A program made the translations under genes and the position numbers. DNA of 64,000 nt, taken from assembly GCA_964537555.1 (NCBI GenBank), contig CAZIAD010000002.1, positions 1-64,000 of the forward strand, read 5' to 3'. Shown in pieces: positions 8,127 through 17,824 of this stretch. The first letter of the stretch is position 1. Each line of letters starts with the position of its first letter. The notes beneath the pieces were generated by a model. It saw nothing but the letters and a program-made list of their open reading frames with translations. It searched no databases and had not been told where the DNA came from. Origin of the DNA: CAYRWR01 sp964537555. GTDB lineage: Bacteria > Spirochaetota > Brevinematia > Brevinematales > CAYRWR01.

Positions 8127-9362
8127 ATGGCAATAAAGAAAAAAATCACACTCAGGAATGTCTGGAATCAGACTATGTCTCTGGCCAGGGACACAGTCTC
8201 AGCCAGCCGTATCATCATCGAAAAGTTTATCTCAGATTTTGGTTTCCAGCGAGCTGGTTCTTTGGCATATTCCACCCTGATCTCCCTCATCCCTATAGCG
8301 GCCCTCTCATTCACTCTCTTTTCCTCTTTTTCATTTTTCAGCCAGTCCATGGGCACACTGAAGACACGCCTGTTTCAGCATCTAATCCCCTCACAGGTAG
8401 ATATCATACAGAAGTACGTGGAAGATTTTGCGGCTAATATGTCCAGCCTCAATACCATCAGTATTATCGCGTTTATGTTCCTGGGGCTGCTGCTCTTAAA
8501 TAATCTGAAAAACCATCTCAACGCTATCTGGAAGATACGCAGCAAACGCCCCTTCTTCCAGTCTTTGACCCGATTCTGGACGGTTCTGACCCTGGGGCCT
8601 TTGCTCATCGGTATTTCCTTTTACATTACCAACAACATAGGAGTAGAAGGCCTTCTGGAAAACCATCCCGGCCTGTCCATCCTGTTTTCCTACCTGGTAA
8701 ACCTGGTATTGATGTTTCTGCTGTATTTTGTGACCCCTGATATTCCCGTAAAAGTCAGAGCAGCTTTTACCGGCGCTGTCTTTTCCGGCTTCTTTTTTGA
8801 GATCGCCAAGAATATCTTCACCCGTTACTCCGGCATACTCATACAGACCCAGGCCCAGATCTATAAGTCACTGGCAGTCCTGCCCCTGTTCCTGTTGTGG
8901 ATCTTTCTGGTATGGATCATTATCCTGCTGGGGGCAGAGATATCCTATTTTGTGCAGTTTCCTCCCGACCTCAAGACCCATGACCATCCTTTGAACCGTT
9001 CTTTTGCCCGAAAATTATCAGTCTTTCTGATCATCGTCCGGCTCTATCTGGAGGACCATAACAAGATCGATAAAAAAACCATTCATCATTTTTGTAAGGA
9101 TGCCAGTCCCCAGGAACTGCAATATACCCTGATGATATTGATACAGCATAAACTGATCCTGTTTTCCGAGCAGAGGGGCTATATCCCCTTTTCTGAACCG
9201 GGTAAAAAAAATCTGGCACAGGTCATTATCAGCTTACTGGAGATCGGGGAGACCGATATGGGACAGGATGAGCTGGATCAGATCTTAAAGAGACTACGAT
9301 CAAAGATTAAAAAAGAATTCAACGAAGACCTGATCAGCCTCTATGAGAAGGCAGCATCCTAG
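8127..9362 (+). CDS. YihY/virulence factor BrkB family membrane protein
   Basis: The 411-residue protein has the N-terminal six-helix YihY/BrkB domain (COG1295): helices near residues 45-70, 95-125, 145-175, 185-205, 210-240 and 250-285, with the characteristic SLAYSTLISLIPIAALSF near residue 45. The last 120 residues are cytoplasmic and look like a winged-helix-type tail, a common extension in longer members. The family was once called RNase BN, which is incorrect; its true role is unsettled. It is a single gene between a terminator and a convergent DUF389 gene. Confidence 0.85.
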   Translation: MAIKKKITLRNVWNQTMSLARDTVSASRIIIEKFISDFGFQRAGSLAYSTLISLIPIAALSFTLFSSFSFFSQSMGTLKTRLFQHLIPSQVDIIQKYVEDFAANMSSLNTISIIAFMFLGLLLLNNLKNHLNAIWKIRSKRPFFQSLTRFWTVLTLGPLLIGISFYITNNIGVEGLLENHPGLSILFSYLVNLVLMFLLYFVTPDIPVKVRAAFTGAVFSGFFFEIAKNIFTRYSGILIQTQAQIYKSLAVLPLFLLWIFLVWIIILLGAEISYFVQFPPDLKTHDHPLNRSFARKLSVFLIIVRLYLEDHNKIDKKTIHHFCKDASPQELQYTLMILIQHKLILFSEQRGYIPFSEPGKKNLAQVIISLLEIGETDMGQDELDQILKRLRSKIKKEFNEDLISLYEKAAS

Positions 9363-9363
9363 C

Positions 9364-10545
9364 TTAGGGCATCGAATGCATGACATAGATAGTCAGGTCC
9401 ATGGGTTTTTCACTGCAGCTTAGTACATTTGTCCTGATATCTTCTATTTTAGCCTTATCTATATTTGTCTTAGATAAGATCACCATTTCGACTTTATTAG
9501 TATTCTGACTATTGATATCCAGGGAATAGATTCGGGTATAGGGGAAATGACTGGCCATCATCTCTGAGATCTTTTTCTTGTCTGTATTTACTTTGAAAGT
9601 CTGGTCTGTATAATACAGCAGAGGCACTGATATGAGCGCAATCAGTATCAGTGACATCCCGATCTGCAGGGCCGCTCTGATGGCCACCTTCCTGGTATTG
9701 CCTTTTTCATAGCTCTGGGGATGTAACCTCACCAGGTAAAAGACAATAGACGCAGCCAGAATGATACCGGCCAGGTTGACCGCAAACAGCAAAGTCGCTC
9801 CCCAGGCCAGCTCCCAGTTCAGAAGGCCTATGCCTACCCCCACAGTACAGAGAGGGGGCAGCAGGGCTACTGAAATAGCCACTCCGGATATTACCGATGA
9901 GATTCGTTTATTCACATAAGAAAAGGCCCCGATAAATCCGCAGGATATGGCTACTATGAGGTCATAGAGGGAGGGATGGGCCCTGCTCAATAACTCAGGA
10001 GTGAGGCTGGTCCCGGGCATAAAGTATGCGATAGAAGAGGTGATCACTATGACCAGGATGCTTCCTTTAAATAATGAGGTAAAAGCCTCCCATATAGCTG
10101 AGCGGCTGCCCCATAAAGTACCGGCAGCCATGCCGAAGATAGGCCCCATCAGAGGGGCTACTATCATGGCCCCGATGATCACAGCCGGGCTGTTTTGCAA
10201 CAAACCGAATACAGCGATAAGACAGGAAAAGAAAAGAAGTATATAATACTCCAGTGTATCTGTGGCACCCGCAACAACTGTCTCATAGGCAGTGTATTTC
10301 TCCATGTATTCATCTTTATCACTGCGGAAGGAGCGGTATTCGTCGACAATGCCGCCTATCCCTTTCTTGAAAAAACTATACTCACCCTGCTTGCCTGATT
10401 CAATAAGATGGCCCAAAAAACCCTGTTTCGCCAGTTTTTTCTTTCCTTCCCCGATCTCCTCCATAACTTCCTGGTTCTGGGATTTTTGGGGTTTATCACC
10501 TGCCCCCTTATCTTTAAGGGGAGATTCCTCTTTCTTTTGAGACAT
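9364..10545 (-). CDS. DUF389 domain-containing membrane protein
   Basis: A 393-residue protein with a charged cytoplasmic N-terminus (about 100 residues), then a six-helix DUF389 region marked by NSPAVIIGAMIVAPLMGPI (about 155-175) and VAISVALLPPLCTVGVG (about 255-272). Both glycine/proline-rich motifs are hallmarks of the family (TIGR00341). A small C-terminal cytoplasmic domain follows. The function is unknown; the symmetric motif pair suggests a transporter-like membrane protein. Its stop nearly touches that of the convergent yihY-like gene. Confidence 0.85.
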   Translation of the reverse strand: MSQKKEESPLKDKGAGDKPQKSQNQEVMEEIGEGKKKLAKQGFLGHLIESGKQGEYSFFKKGIGGIVDEYRSFRSDKDEYMEKYTAYETVVAGATDTLEYYILLFFSCLIAVFGLLQNSPAVIIGAMIVAPLMGPIFGMAAGTLWGSRSAIWEAFTSLFKGSILVIVITSSIAYFMPGTSLTPELLSRAHPSLYDLIVAISCGFIGAFSYVNKRISSVISGVAISVALLPPLCTVGVGIGLLNWELAWGATLLFAVNLAGIILAASIVFYLVRLHPQSYEKGNTRKVAIRAALQIGMSLILIALISVPLLYYTDQTFKVNTDKKKISEMMASHFPYTRIYSLDINSQNTNKVEMVILSKTNIDKAKIEDIRTNVLSCSEKPMDLTIYVMHSMP

Positions 10546-10610
10546 GCTTTCCTCATTATGCAGTATTTATAGGATTAGATTAACATTGGTCGAAATTATA
10601 CACAAGAATT

Positions 10611-10985
10611 TTATGGTTCGGGGCTGATCCGGAGGGGACGAGGGAGCTTAAATCCCTGAGCTCTGCCATACCAGGCCATATTCTCAGACCATTCTACTTC
10701 AATATCGTCAACTAGACCAGCCCCATCGGGATACCTGGAGCTTTTATCCAGAGGCCAGCCCCAGTGATTTCTCAATATTACCAGCGTCTCTCTGCTCCCG
10801 AAGCCACCCTGGCCTGGCATAGCGAAGGGCAAAGGTAGGGTGTATACCCACAGCTGATACTGACGATCCGGACTCCGGTAGACCCGGTATAGAGCGGGTA
10901 AAAACAGGTTTTTGATGACTAGAGCCAGGAACACTAAACAGATCACTGATACAGAGATTAAAACAACTTTGAAAGGTTTTTTCAT
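10611..10985 (-). CDS. Hypothetical membrane-anchored protein
   Basis: About 124 residues: one N-terminal membrane helix (about 5-25) followed by a small extracytoplasmic domain. I place the start at the ATG at 10985, because AAGGGTGGT stands at the right distance; an ATG 27 bases upstream lacks one. The pattern YRVYRSPDRQYQLWVY suggests a small secreted beta domain. No family is recognised. It probably shares a transcript with the membrane protein gene upstream at 11616. Confidence 0.55.
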   Translation of the reverse strand: MKKPFKVVLISVSVICLVFLALVIKNLFLPALYRVYRSPDRQYQLWVYTLPLPFAMPGQGGFGSRETLVILRNHWGWPLDKSSRYPDGAGLVDDIEVEWSENMAWYGRAQGFKLPRPLRISPEP

Positions 10986-11034
10986 AGCTACCACCCTTAA
11001 TCGAGTCAGCATCTATTTGAATCATAAAACAGGA

Positions 11035-11616
11035 TCAGGGATAGATAAAGCTGATTTCTGCCGATTTGAGCCGTTCGTACTTTCGCTTTCCTTTCCTGTT
11101 TTCGCTGTTTTTAAACGATACCTGGACAAAAGCCTCCCATAAAAATACCCATCCTCCGATGGACACTCCTTCTTTGAGGGTGCCTAAGAGTATACCCTGA
11201 GAGGCAGGCATGGGATCCAGATAAAAATACAGTGAAATAAAAAACAGGGAAGCCACCATATACAGGAGACTTCTTTTCCAGGTAGCCCTGATATCTCTTT
11301 GCATCAGGAGGATCAGGTAGTTGAAATATCCCTTAAACCCGCTTCTTACACGGTTTTCCATATCCGGATTTTCTTTTTCATCTGAAAACACGATATGGAG
11401 AGACACTATGTTCCGGGCAGGAATATCACTGGCACAGTCTTCTATATAATCCTGGATATCATCATCTATATCACGGCGATTTAAGGGATAGGGGTCGAGG
11501 TTATTGAACAAGGCTGAATAATTCCTGACTTTGATCTTAATGATATAAGCACCGGTTTGGGGATCTTTCTCATAAATACTGTCCAGCAGTTCGTTTTCCG
11601 AAAACATTAAAGCCAC
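11035..11616 (-). CDS. Hypothetical membrane protein (193 aa)
   Basis: The protein has a soluble N-terminal half and two membrane segments near residues 115-132 and 140-162, then a basic tail. Start choice is uncertain: GTG at 11616 follows AAGAGG closely, and an ATG lies three codons on. I recognise no family. The run of minus-strand genes from 12916 to 10611 may be one transcript. Confidence 0.55.
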   Translation of the reverse strand: MALMFSENELLDSIYEKDPQTGAYIIKIKVRNYSALFNNLDPYPLNRRDIDDDIQDYIEDCASDIPARNIVSLHIVFSDEKENPDMENRVRSGFKGYFNYLILLMQRDIRATWKRSLLYMVASLFFISLYFYLDPMPASQGILLGTLKEGVSIGGWVFLWEAFVQVSFKNSENRKGKRKYERLKSAEISFIYP

Positions 11617-11758
11617 CAGCCTCTTTTGGATTAGTATGTATTAGTCTAGGTGATTTTAAAGAAGTTTTCAAGTTTATCAGGGCTAAATAGTTTATATACA
11701 ATAAAATTTACATCCTGATAAAAAAGTGACAGACAAAGAGGCTTATCTGGATTCTTTT

Positions 11759-12916
11759 TTAAAAGATAAATCGTATAGTCAAAGACAGGGGACTCTGCCA
11801 GATCTGCTCCATTGCATCTATTCCCGCCCAGCTCAGGATGCGGGAAACACATGCTACTACTGCCTGACTGTAACGCAGCTGCCACCAGCTTAGGTAGTCT
11901 CCCATGCGTCGGGCTGCCGGGACAGACAATGCTGACGCTGATGTACCATAACCCAGGATGATGGGTCCGGAATCAGAGTCCGCCGGCAGATCCACACCCG
12001 GAGGATATTCCCTGAAGGCCGAGAATAGCAGCCCTTTGCGTTTATAGTACTTCTTATAGTGCTGCCAATATTGACGGGCCAGTCCTTGGTCCAGGCCGGC
12101 CAGGTAATAGACCAGCCAGGCATTGGCACAGCCCCGGGGGTAGGCGGAATACTGAGTCCGGCCCGTGATCTCCGAGGCAGGCAGTCCGGTATTGGTATCT
12201 GTATAGCGGCGCTGCAGTATCTTCAGCCAGGCCTGCTCATAGGGCAGATGATTGGCCACCGGATACAGGCTGCCGTATTCATGCAGGGCACGGTAGATCA
12301 CGGCATTATCGGCAGGCCACTTCAGGGAGGGTGCCGGATAGGACTGCAGATGATAGTCTTTACTATAAAATAATATACGCATGATGTGCGCGTAGATGAG
12401 AGTATTATAATTAAAATATTTTTGATCCCCGCTTAATCGGGTATAGGCAGACATCATACTGCTGATATGGGAAAGATACAATCCATGATTTCCCATAAAT
12501 TTGAGCCCCAGGCTGGCATGATAGGGATTCCAGGCAGGGCTCATTGCAGTATCGATGATATTCTCCATGAGAGCAAGAACTTCTTCTTTTTTTTCCGGGT
12601 GGCGCTTACTATACTTTTCCAGTCCCTGACAGTAGTAGGACAGACTGATGATATTAAAGTCCGGAGCAGATTGTTTAAATGACAGCCTGTTTTCTGTCCA
12701 CATCCCTGATAATCGCTTATAGATCTTCTGATCTGAATTGCCCGCCAGGATGAATACAGCTATCTGGAAGATACTGAGAATCAAAACCAAACCAAGAAAG
12801 ACATAAGCGATTTTCTTTCCGGCCTTCCTGAATAGGAGGTATAGTACGAGAGGGAGCAGAATGCTAAGAACGAGAATAAACAGGAAAGAGAGCACAAATC
12901 CCATGGGATCAGGCAA
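11759..12916 (-). CDS. Hypothetical membrane protein with alpha/alpha-barrel-like domain, probably frameshifted
   Basis: A 385-residue protein with two N-terminal membrane helices (about residues 8-28 and 36-56) and a large helical extracytoplasmic domain. GNHGLYLSHISSMMSAY, RGCANAWLVYYLAGLD and DSGPIILGYGTSASAL, with the aromatic-rich spacing, recall the linalool dehydratase/isomerase-type toroid; that link is weak. The start may be TTG at 12916 or the ATG four codons on. Reading stops at 11759, but the frame beside it stays open to 11646 and reads like a natural continuation, so a one-base deletion near 11800 is likely. Confidence 0.6.
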   Translation of the reverse strand: MPDPMGFVLSFLFILVLSILLPLVLYLLFRKAGKKIAYVFLGLVLILSIFQIAVFILAGNSDQKIYKRLSGMWTENRLSFKQSAPDFNIISLSYYCQGLEKYSKRHPEKKEEVLALMENIIDTAMSPAWNPYHASLGLKFMGNHGLYLSHISSMMSAYTRLSGDQKYFNYNTLIYAHIMRILFYSKDYHLQSYPAPSLKWPADNAVIYRALHEYGSLYPVANHLPYEQAWLKILQRRYTDTNTGLPASEITGRTQYSAYPRGCANAWLVYYLAGLDQGLARQYWQHYKKYYKRKGLLFSAFREYPPGVDLPADSDSGPIILGYGTSASALSVPAARRMGDYLSWWQLRYSQAVVACVSRILSWAGIDAMEQIWQSPLSLTIRFIF

Positions 12917-12934
12917 AGAAAATATAGAGGTTCA

Positions 12935-13327
12935 TCACACTTCCACCTGAAAGCCCAGGTCTACCTCATCACCGATCTTACCACCCCTTATCCCCCAATT
13001 CTCCAGAGGGATCTCGTTTAGAGTGATAATAATATCTTTGGAAGGTACTCCCGGGAAACTGGTCAGGTTTTGGACGATCTTTTTGTAGAGGGCTTTTTTA
13101 GCCTCCCGGCTGCGCCCTTTAAAGATGGTCAATTCGATGAGGGTAAAATTTTTAGTCTGATTGGACTGTACATATATGTTTTTGGAATCATACTGTACTA
13201 GGCGTTGTATGCGGTCATCTTCAGGGATCTTAAAGACCTCTACCAGGGCATTATGTATCCCGTCTAATAGAGCCTTAATATAAGAGCTGTCTTTTCCACG
13301 GATGATCTCCACTTTTACCAGGGGCAT
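12935..13327 (-). CDS. Tautomerase family protein
   Basis: A 130-residue protein starting MPLVKVEI. The N-terminal Pro exposed after Met removal is the catalytic base of the 4-oxalocrotonate tautomerase superfamily, and the length fits the larger Tautomerase_2-type members. A NEIPLENWGIRGGKIG segment near the C-terminus is typical. Substrate unknown. An AAGGAAG ribosome site precedes the ATG. The gene lies 18 bases upstream of the hypothetical membrane protein on the same strand. Confidence 0.8.
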   Translation of the reverse strand: MPLVKVEIIRGKDSSYIKALLDGIHNALVEVFKIPEDDRIQRLVQYDSKNIYVQSNQTKNFTLIELTIFKGRSREAKKALYKKIVQNLTSFPGVPSKDIIITLNEIPLENWGIRGGKIGDEVDLGFQVEV

Positions 13328-13458
13328 ACTGTCTTCCTTTTATGAATTAGTATTATTGTATACTATTATTCAGAAAAAGGAAGTTTTGAGCTAAAAAGAT
13401 TTGCCGGGTACCACAGGTTTAAGTATATTTAATTCATAGTTATTAAGGAGGTATTAAA

Positions 13459-14166
13459 GTGCACTATATCAGTATATTGATAGTGCTGATGCTGACATCC
13501 TGTAACATGATATCAGATGCGCCTCTTTACGGCGAGCCCCGTCCCGGTGAGTCACCCCGCATCACCCTGCTGGCCCTGGGAGATTCCTATACCATTGGGC
13601 AATCAGTGTCACAGGACCAAAGATGGCCCTACCATCTGGGTATATCATTTAGGGATGAACTGGGTACAAATATCCAGATCACGTATATTGCCCAGACCGG
13701 ATGGACCACAGCAAACCTGATCAGTGCTATAAATCCGGCTGCCTTAGCATCCTCCTATGACCTGGTCACTCTGCTCATAGGGGTCAACAACCAGTATCAG
13801 GGGCGTAGTACTTCGGAATACAGCAGCCAGTTTACAGATTTACTGAGTACCGCCCTTTCTCTGGCAGGCCATCGCACCAATCATGTCCTGGTGGTCTCTA
13901 TCCCGGATTATGCATATACGCCCTTTGTCTCAGCCGCTAATAAAGCTCAGGTCAGTGCTGAAATAGATGCATTTAATTCCATTAATTCCAATATAAGCGT
14001 CAATGCCGGTGTTGCCTACTTTAATATCACTCCCCTATCCCGGGAGGGGCTCATAGATACGAGCCTGGTAGCTGGTGACGGCCTCCATCCCTCAGGTAAA
14101 CAATACCAGCGATGGGTAGAAGAAGTGATCTTTCCAGGCCTCTTGGAACGGATGACCAATGAATAA
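13459..14166 (+). CDS. SGNH/GDSL hydrolase lipoprotein
   Basis: The start is GTG at 13459 behind a strong AAGGAGGT site. Residues 1-15 form a short lipoprotein signal with LTSC, so the mature protein is lipid-anchored. The SGNH signature is complete: GDSYT (block I Ser, about residue 42), GWTT (block II Gly), GVNN (block III Asn) and DGLHPS (block V Asp and His). It is likely an esterase, lipase or acyl hydrolase acting in the periplasm or at the surface. It stands alone, convergent to a minus-strand pair. Confidence 0.85.
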   Translation: MHYISILIVLMLTSCNMISDAPLYGEPRPGESPRITLLALGDSYTIGQSVSQDQRWPYHLGISFRDELGTNIQITYIAQTGWTTANLISAINPAALASSYDLVTLLIGVNNQYQGRSTSEYSSQFTDLLSTALSLAGHRTNHVLVVSIPDYAYTPFVSAANKAQVSAEIDAFNSINSNISVNAGVAYFNITPLSREGLIDTSLVAGDGLHPSGKQYQRWVEEVIFPGLLERMTNE

Positions 14167-14171
14167 ACTTA

Positions 14172-14330
14172 TTATAAAGCCCCGTCTATGGCTGCTTTAG
14201 AAGCAAATCCCAGTCTTACAATGATATCTCCCAGTCTTTCCCCGCTGGATTTAGCCTGCTCAGCCAGGGCCTTATTGAGCTGATCCTGGGTGATCACCCC
14301 TTTGGATACTAATGTCTCTCCTAATGGCAT
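14172..14330 (-). CDS. 52-residue protein resembling a GspE/MshEN N-terminal repeat
   Basis: A short ORF starting ATG at 14330, three codons after a GGAGGG site, with its start directly behind the SDR stop codon. The sequence follows the pattern LGETLVxKGVITxxQLxxALxxQ...GxRLGDIIVxLGF, the core of the N-terminal domain of type II secretion/type IV pilus ATPases (MshEN). That domain binds c-di-GMP in some members. Here it is free-standing. The pattern match is seen; c-di-GMP binding is only an inference. Confidence 0.7.
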   Translation of the reverse strand: MPLGETLVSKGVITQDQLNKALAEQAKSSGERLGDIIVRLGFASKAAIDGAL

Positions 14331-15185
14331 CTAGCCCTCCTTAGTCCATGCTAATTTTTCACTGTATTCCATCAGACTTTCCTGTATAGTGCTGTCATAT
14401 ACCAGTTTATTCACTTTACCCATCTGACGTTTATCATAGTAGCCCCCGGTCAGGCCTTCTATGGAGCCCGAGCTGGCCAGCCACACCATGGTATCAGCCC
14501 CTATCTCCGGAGCCTTGCCAAACAGCTTGACCAGCATACCGAATAGCTTCAGGGATAATCCGGCATTATTGGTGCCGATATTGGTGCGTACAAATCCGGG
14601 ATGAAAAGCGTTCACACTGACTTTTTTATCCTTGAGCTTCTTGCTGTGAAAATTACTGAACAGCAGGTTGCAGAATTTGGAATTGGCATAGGCGGCCATA
14701 GACTTGTAATCCTGGACCAGTGAAAAGTCCTCGATAATGGGTTTTTTAAAAAACAGATGGGCCCCTGAACTAGTATGTATGATGCGGGAGGGAGCACTGG
14801 CCATGAGCATATCTTCCAGGAGGAGACTGAGCCGGTAGGGCCCCAGGTGATTCACCGCAAAAGTGGCCTCTATACCCTCAGCAGTCTCAGTTTTTTTGAC
14901 GAACATAGCTCCCGCATTGTTGATCAGAATATCCAGATGATCATATTTCTTTTTTACCTGCTCAGTGAGAGCCTGTATATCAGCCAGGGAGGACATATCC
15001 GCCAGGAGCAGGTCCACCATTTCATTTCCGCTTTTCTTAATGATCTGAGCCTGGGCTTTGAGTCCTTTCTTTTCACTCCGGCAGGCCATTATGATGTGGT
15101 AGCCTTTTACGGCCAGAGCCATAGCTCCCGCTTTACCTATACCGGAATTAGCCCCTGTGATCAGACAGATCTTTTGCTTATCCAT
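14331..15185 (-). CDS. Short-chain dehydrogenase/reductase
   Basis: A 284-residue classical SDR. TGANSGIG near the N-terminus is the TGxxxGxG cofactor motif, NNAG follows at about residue 90, a catalytic Ser lies in HTSSGA (about 142) and YANSK holds the catalytic Tyr and Lys (about 163-167). It is closest in style to retinol dehydrogenase-like SDRs, probably NADP-dependent. Substrate unknown. The 52-residue MshEN-like ORF follows immediately and is probably co-translated. Confidence 0.85.
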   Translation of the reverse strand: MDKQKICLITGANSGIGKAGAMALAVKGYHIIMACRSEKKGLKAQAQIIKKSGNEMVDLLLADMSSLADIQALTEQVKKKYDHLDILINNAGAMFVKKTETAEGIEATFAVNHLGPYRLSLLLEDMLMASAPSRIIHTSSGAHLFFKKPIIEDFSLVQDYKSMAAYANSKFCNLLFSNFHSKKLKDKKVSVNAFHPGFVRTNIGTNNAGLSLKLFGMLVKLFGKAPEIGADTMVWLASSGSIEGLTGGYYDKRQMGKVNKLVYDSTIQESLMEYSEKLAWTKEG

Positions 15186-15266
15186 TATTGACTCCTTGGT
15201 GATACATCCATTATAGGCGGGAGCGGGATTTCTGTCAATAATCCCCTTTCAGCCTATACATAGAGC

Positions 15267-17399
15267 TCATTTTGCAAAATGCTTCTGTATGACCAGCCGG
15301 ATAGTGTCATAGCTGACATAGTCGGGCAAAGCTTCCTTTATGGGTTTGAGCAGATTATACCCTTTACTCTTAATGGCTTGCAGGACCGGGCCTTCCTGTC
15401 CGCCCGGTATGAGCCGGGAATAGTCCAGCTCATGGCCATGGCCGGCACAGCGCAGCAGATTGGATATCACAGTAGAGGGCTGCACTCCCATAGCCCCGGC
15501 GATGGCATCCGTTGACATCCCGGCCCGGTGTTTACTGTGGTACTCCAGTATCTTATCACTGAGACCCTCCGGCGTCTTTTTCCTCCGGGGGGCCGGAGCG
15601 GGCCGGCCCGGGGTGATGCCGTTCTGGACACAGTACTCCTGTATCACTGCCAGGAATACCTCTCCGTACTGCTGCATCTTCTTCTCCCCCACCCCGTCTA
15701 TAGCCAGGAGCTCACCTTTGGACCGGGGGGTATGCCGGGCCATCTCCTGCAGACTATGGTCGGAAAATATGACATAGGGCGGGACCTTCTCCGTACGGGA
15801 CAGGGTCATACGCAGATGGCGCAGCCGCTCGAATAAGCCCTGGGCCACCTGCTCCTCCCGCGGACCGCGTCTTTGCTCCTGGTGAGCGAATCTCTTCATC
15901 TGTATGGGCTGCCCTGACTTCAGCCTAGACCGCCCCTTGGCTGTTAGTTCCAGTACAGGGTACTGCCCCCCGCTCACCCTAAGGTCCTGTTGAGAGATAA
16001 GATTATTGATGAGGCGGCGGATATCTTCCTTGCGCCGGTCCTTCATGAGCCCGTGCCCGGACAGGGTGTCCCAGCCGTTACGCAGGATCTTCTGATTACG
16101 GGAGCCGCTCAATATCTCGGCCAGGGTAGCCGCCCCCGCTGATATCTGGACCGCACAGGCCAGAATAATGGCAGAGTCCTTAGTCACATCCTCCCACTCA
16201 AAGTCCCGGCAATTAGAGCAGTTGCCGCATTTGGCACCCTGCATGCGCTCCCCGAAGTAAGTGAGGATGATAGAGCGCAGGCAGTCCTGGCTGTGGCAGT
16301 AGTTGACCATCTCCTGCAGCTTTTCCTCCCGCTTCTTCATCATGGCGGGGGGAAGCTGCTCCCGGGACATGTCCAGGAAGTAGCGCTGCAGGGCTACATC
16401 ATTGCCCTGGAAGAGGAGTATACACTCCGCGGGCTCCCCGTCACGCCCCGCCCGTCCTGCTTCCTGGTAGTAACTCTCCAGGTCACGGGGCATATTGTTA
16501 TGGATGACATAGCGCACATTGGACTTATCTATCCCCATGCCAAAAGCATTGGTAGCCACTATGATATCCAGGCGTTCGTAGATAAAGTCCTCCTGGGTCT
16601 GTTTACGGGCCTCGTCCGCCATCCCTGCATGATAGGCACCCGCCCTGACCCCTGCTTTTTTAAGCCGGGCCTGTATCTCCTCCACGGACTTACGGGTATT
16701 GGCATAGATGATACCGGACTGCCCCTTATGGTCCCGGATGTACTGCTGTAGGTATTCCATCTTATCCACATCAGTGTATACCGAGAGGGTCAGATTAGGC
16801 CGGTCGAATCCCTGTACAAATACACTGGCCCCGCTGATGTGCAGCTTCTGCAGTATGTCCGCCCGTACCTCGGGAGTAGCCGTAGCCGTAAAGGCAGTGA
16901 GCAGGGGCCGGGAGGGGATGGCCTTCAGCATCTGGGGGATGGCCTGGTAGCTGGGCCGGAAGTCATGTCCCCACTGGGAGATACAGTGCGCCTCATCCAC
17001 CGCCACCATGGATACCCGCACCCGGGCCAGGGCACTCATAAAGGGCGCCGACTGGATACGTTCGGGGGCCACATAGAGCAGCCTGATCCCCCCGCTCTGT
17101 AGGGCCTGCAGGACCCGGCTCTGCTCCCCGCTGTCCTGGGAGCTGTTAAAGTATTCCGCGGCGATGCCGTTCTGCTTCAGTGAGTCCACCTGGTCCTTCA
17201 TGAGAGAGATCAGAGGCGAGATCACGATAGTCAGCCCCTCCATCATAAGGGCCGGCACCTGGTAGCACAGTGACTTACCCCCGCCCGTAGGCAATATCCC
17301 CAGGGTGGGCTTGCCGCTCATGATACTGTCTATGATCTCCGCCTGGGCGGGCCGGAAGCTGTCGTATCCGAAATATTTCTTTAAGATGTCTAAGGGCAT
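15267..17399 (-). CDS. recQ: ATP-dependent DNA helicase RecQ
   Basis: I choose the ATG at 17399 because AGGAGAGATC stands directly before it; the frame runs open further upstream without a ribosome site. The 710-residue protein has all RecQ parts: Walker A TGGGKSLCYQ, DEAH box VDEAHCISQWGHDFR, motif VI QEAGRAGRDG, a four-Cys zinc site (CLRSI...CGNCSNC), the RQC winged helix and an HRDC domain ending GVGEKKMQQYG (about 545-620). A further C-terminal helical domain follows. It unwinds DNA 3'-5' in recombinational repair. Confidence 0.95.
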   Translation of the reverse strand: MPLDILKKYFGYDSFRPAQAEIIDSIMSGKPTLGILPTGGGKSLCYQVPALMMEGLTIVISPLISLMKDQVDSLKQNGIAAEYFNSSQDSGEQSRVLQALQSGGIRLLYVAPERIQSAPFMSALARVRVSMVAVDEAHCISQWGHDFRPSYQAIPQMLKAIPSRPLLTAFTATATPEVRADILQKLHISGASVFVQGFDRPNLTLSVYTDVDKMEYLQQYIRDHKGQSGIIYANTRKSVEEIQARLKKAGVRAGAYHAGMADEARKQTQEDFIYERLDIIVATNAFGMGIDKSNVRYVIHNNMPRDLESYYQEAGRAGRDGEPAECILLFQGNDVALQRYFLDMSREQLPPAMMKKREEKLQEMVNYCHSQDCLRSIILTYFGERMQGAKCGNCSNCRDFEWEDVTKDSAIILACAVQISAGAATLAEILSGSRNQKILRNGWDTLSGHGLMKDRRKEDIRRLINNLISQQDLRVSGGQYPVLELTAKGRSRLKSGQPIQMKRFAHQEQRRGPREEQVAQGLFERLRHLRMTLSRTEKVPPYVIFSDHSLQEMARHTPRSKGELLAIDGVGEKKMQQYGEVFLAVIQEYCVQNGITPGRPAPAPRRKKTPEGLSDKILEYHSKHRAGMSTDAIAGAMGVQPSTVISNLLRCAGHGHELDYSRLIPGGQEGPVLQAIKSKGYNLLKPIKEALPDYVSYDTIRLVIQKHFAK

Positions 17400-17456
17400 G
17401 ATCTCTCCTGGTCTTTTTACCAGCCTTAATCGCCAGAGCTTGTTAAAACTTGTCAA

Positions 17457-17824
17457 GACGGCTATAGTATACCTGATTTTTTTGGGACTGTAAAATGAGG
17501 CCTCAGGGTGAATTCAAACAGTATGCCACAGTGCCTGCTATACTCTTCCCCTCAAACACAGATAAGTCTGAGACAGTATTCTGGAGTCTCATGTTCCACC
17601 TATCCTATCCTGACCTGGTGATCCTGTTCCAGGGAGACAGTGCCAGGGACTCTGCTGCTTTATACAGAGGGTGTTTCAGGGTTAATTGTCTTGTTATGGG
17701 TATCATTGAAAAATTTATCTATAAGCTTTTTAAAACTTATATTGTTTTATTTTTCGGTATTTTGAAATACTACAGCCTTGGCGAAAAAATATTAATATAT
17801 GAATAATATACAGTGATGAGGCTA
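17457..17824. other. Intergenic stretch without a convincing gene
   Basis: AT-rich sequence between recQ and the metallopeptidase gene. An ATG frame of 103 codons (17495-17806, plus strand) has no ribosome site, ends in a low-complexity hydrophobic run and resembles no family, so I do not call it. The recQ promoter should lie at its left edge. Confidence 0.5.

Noticed and set aside
15279..17102. Long plus-strand frames across recQ
   Set aside because: Shadows of the recQ reading frame; recQ itself shows every motif of its family.
17495..17806. 103-codon plus-strand frame after recQ
   Set aside because: No ribosome site, no recognisable domain, low-complexity end.
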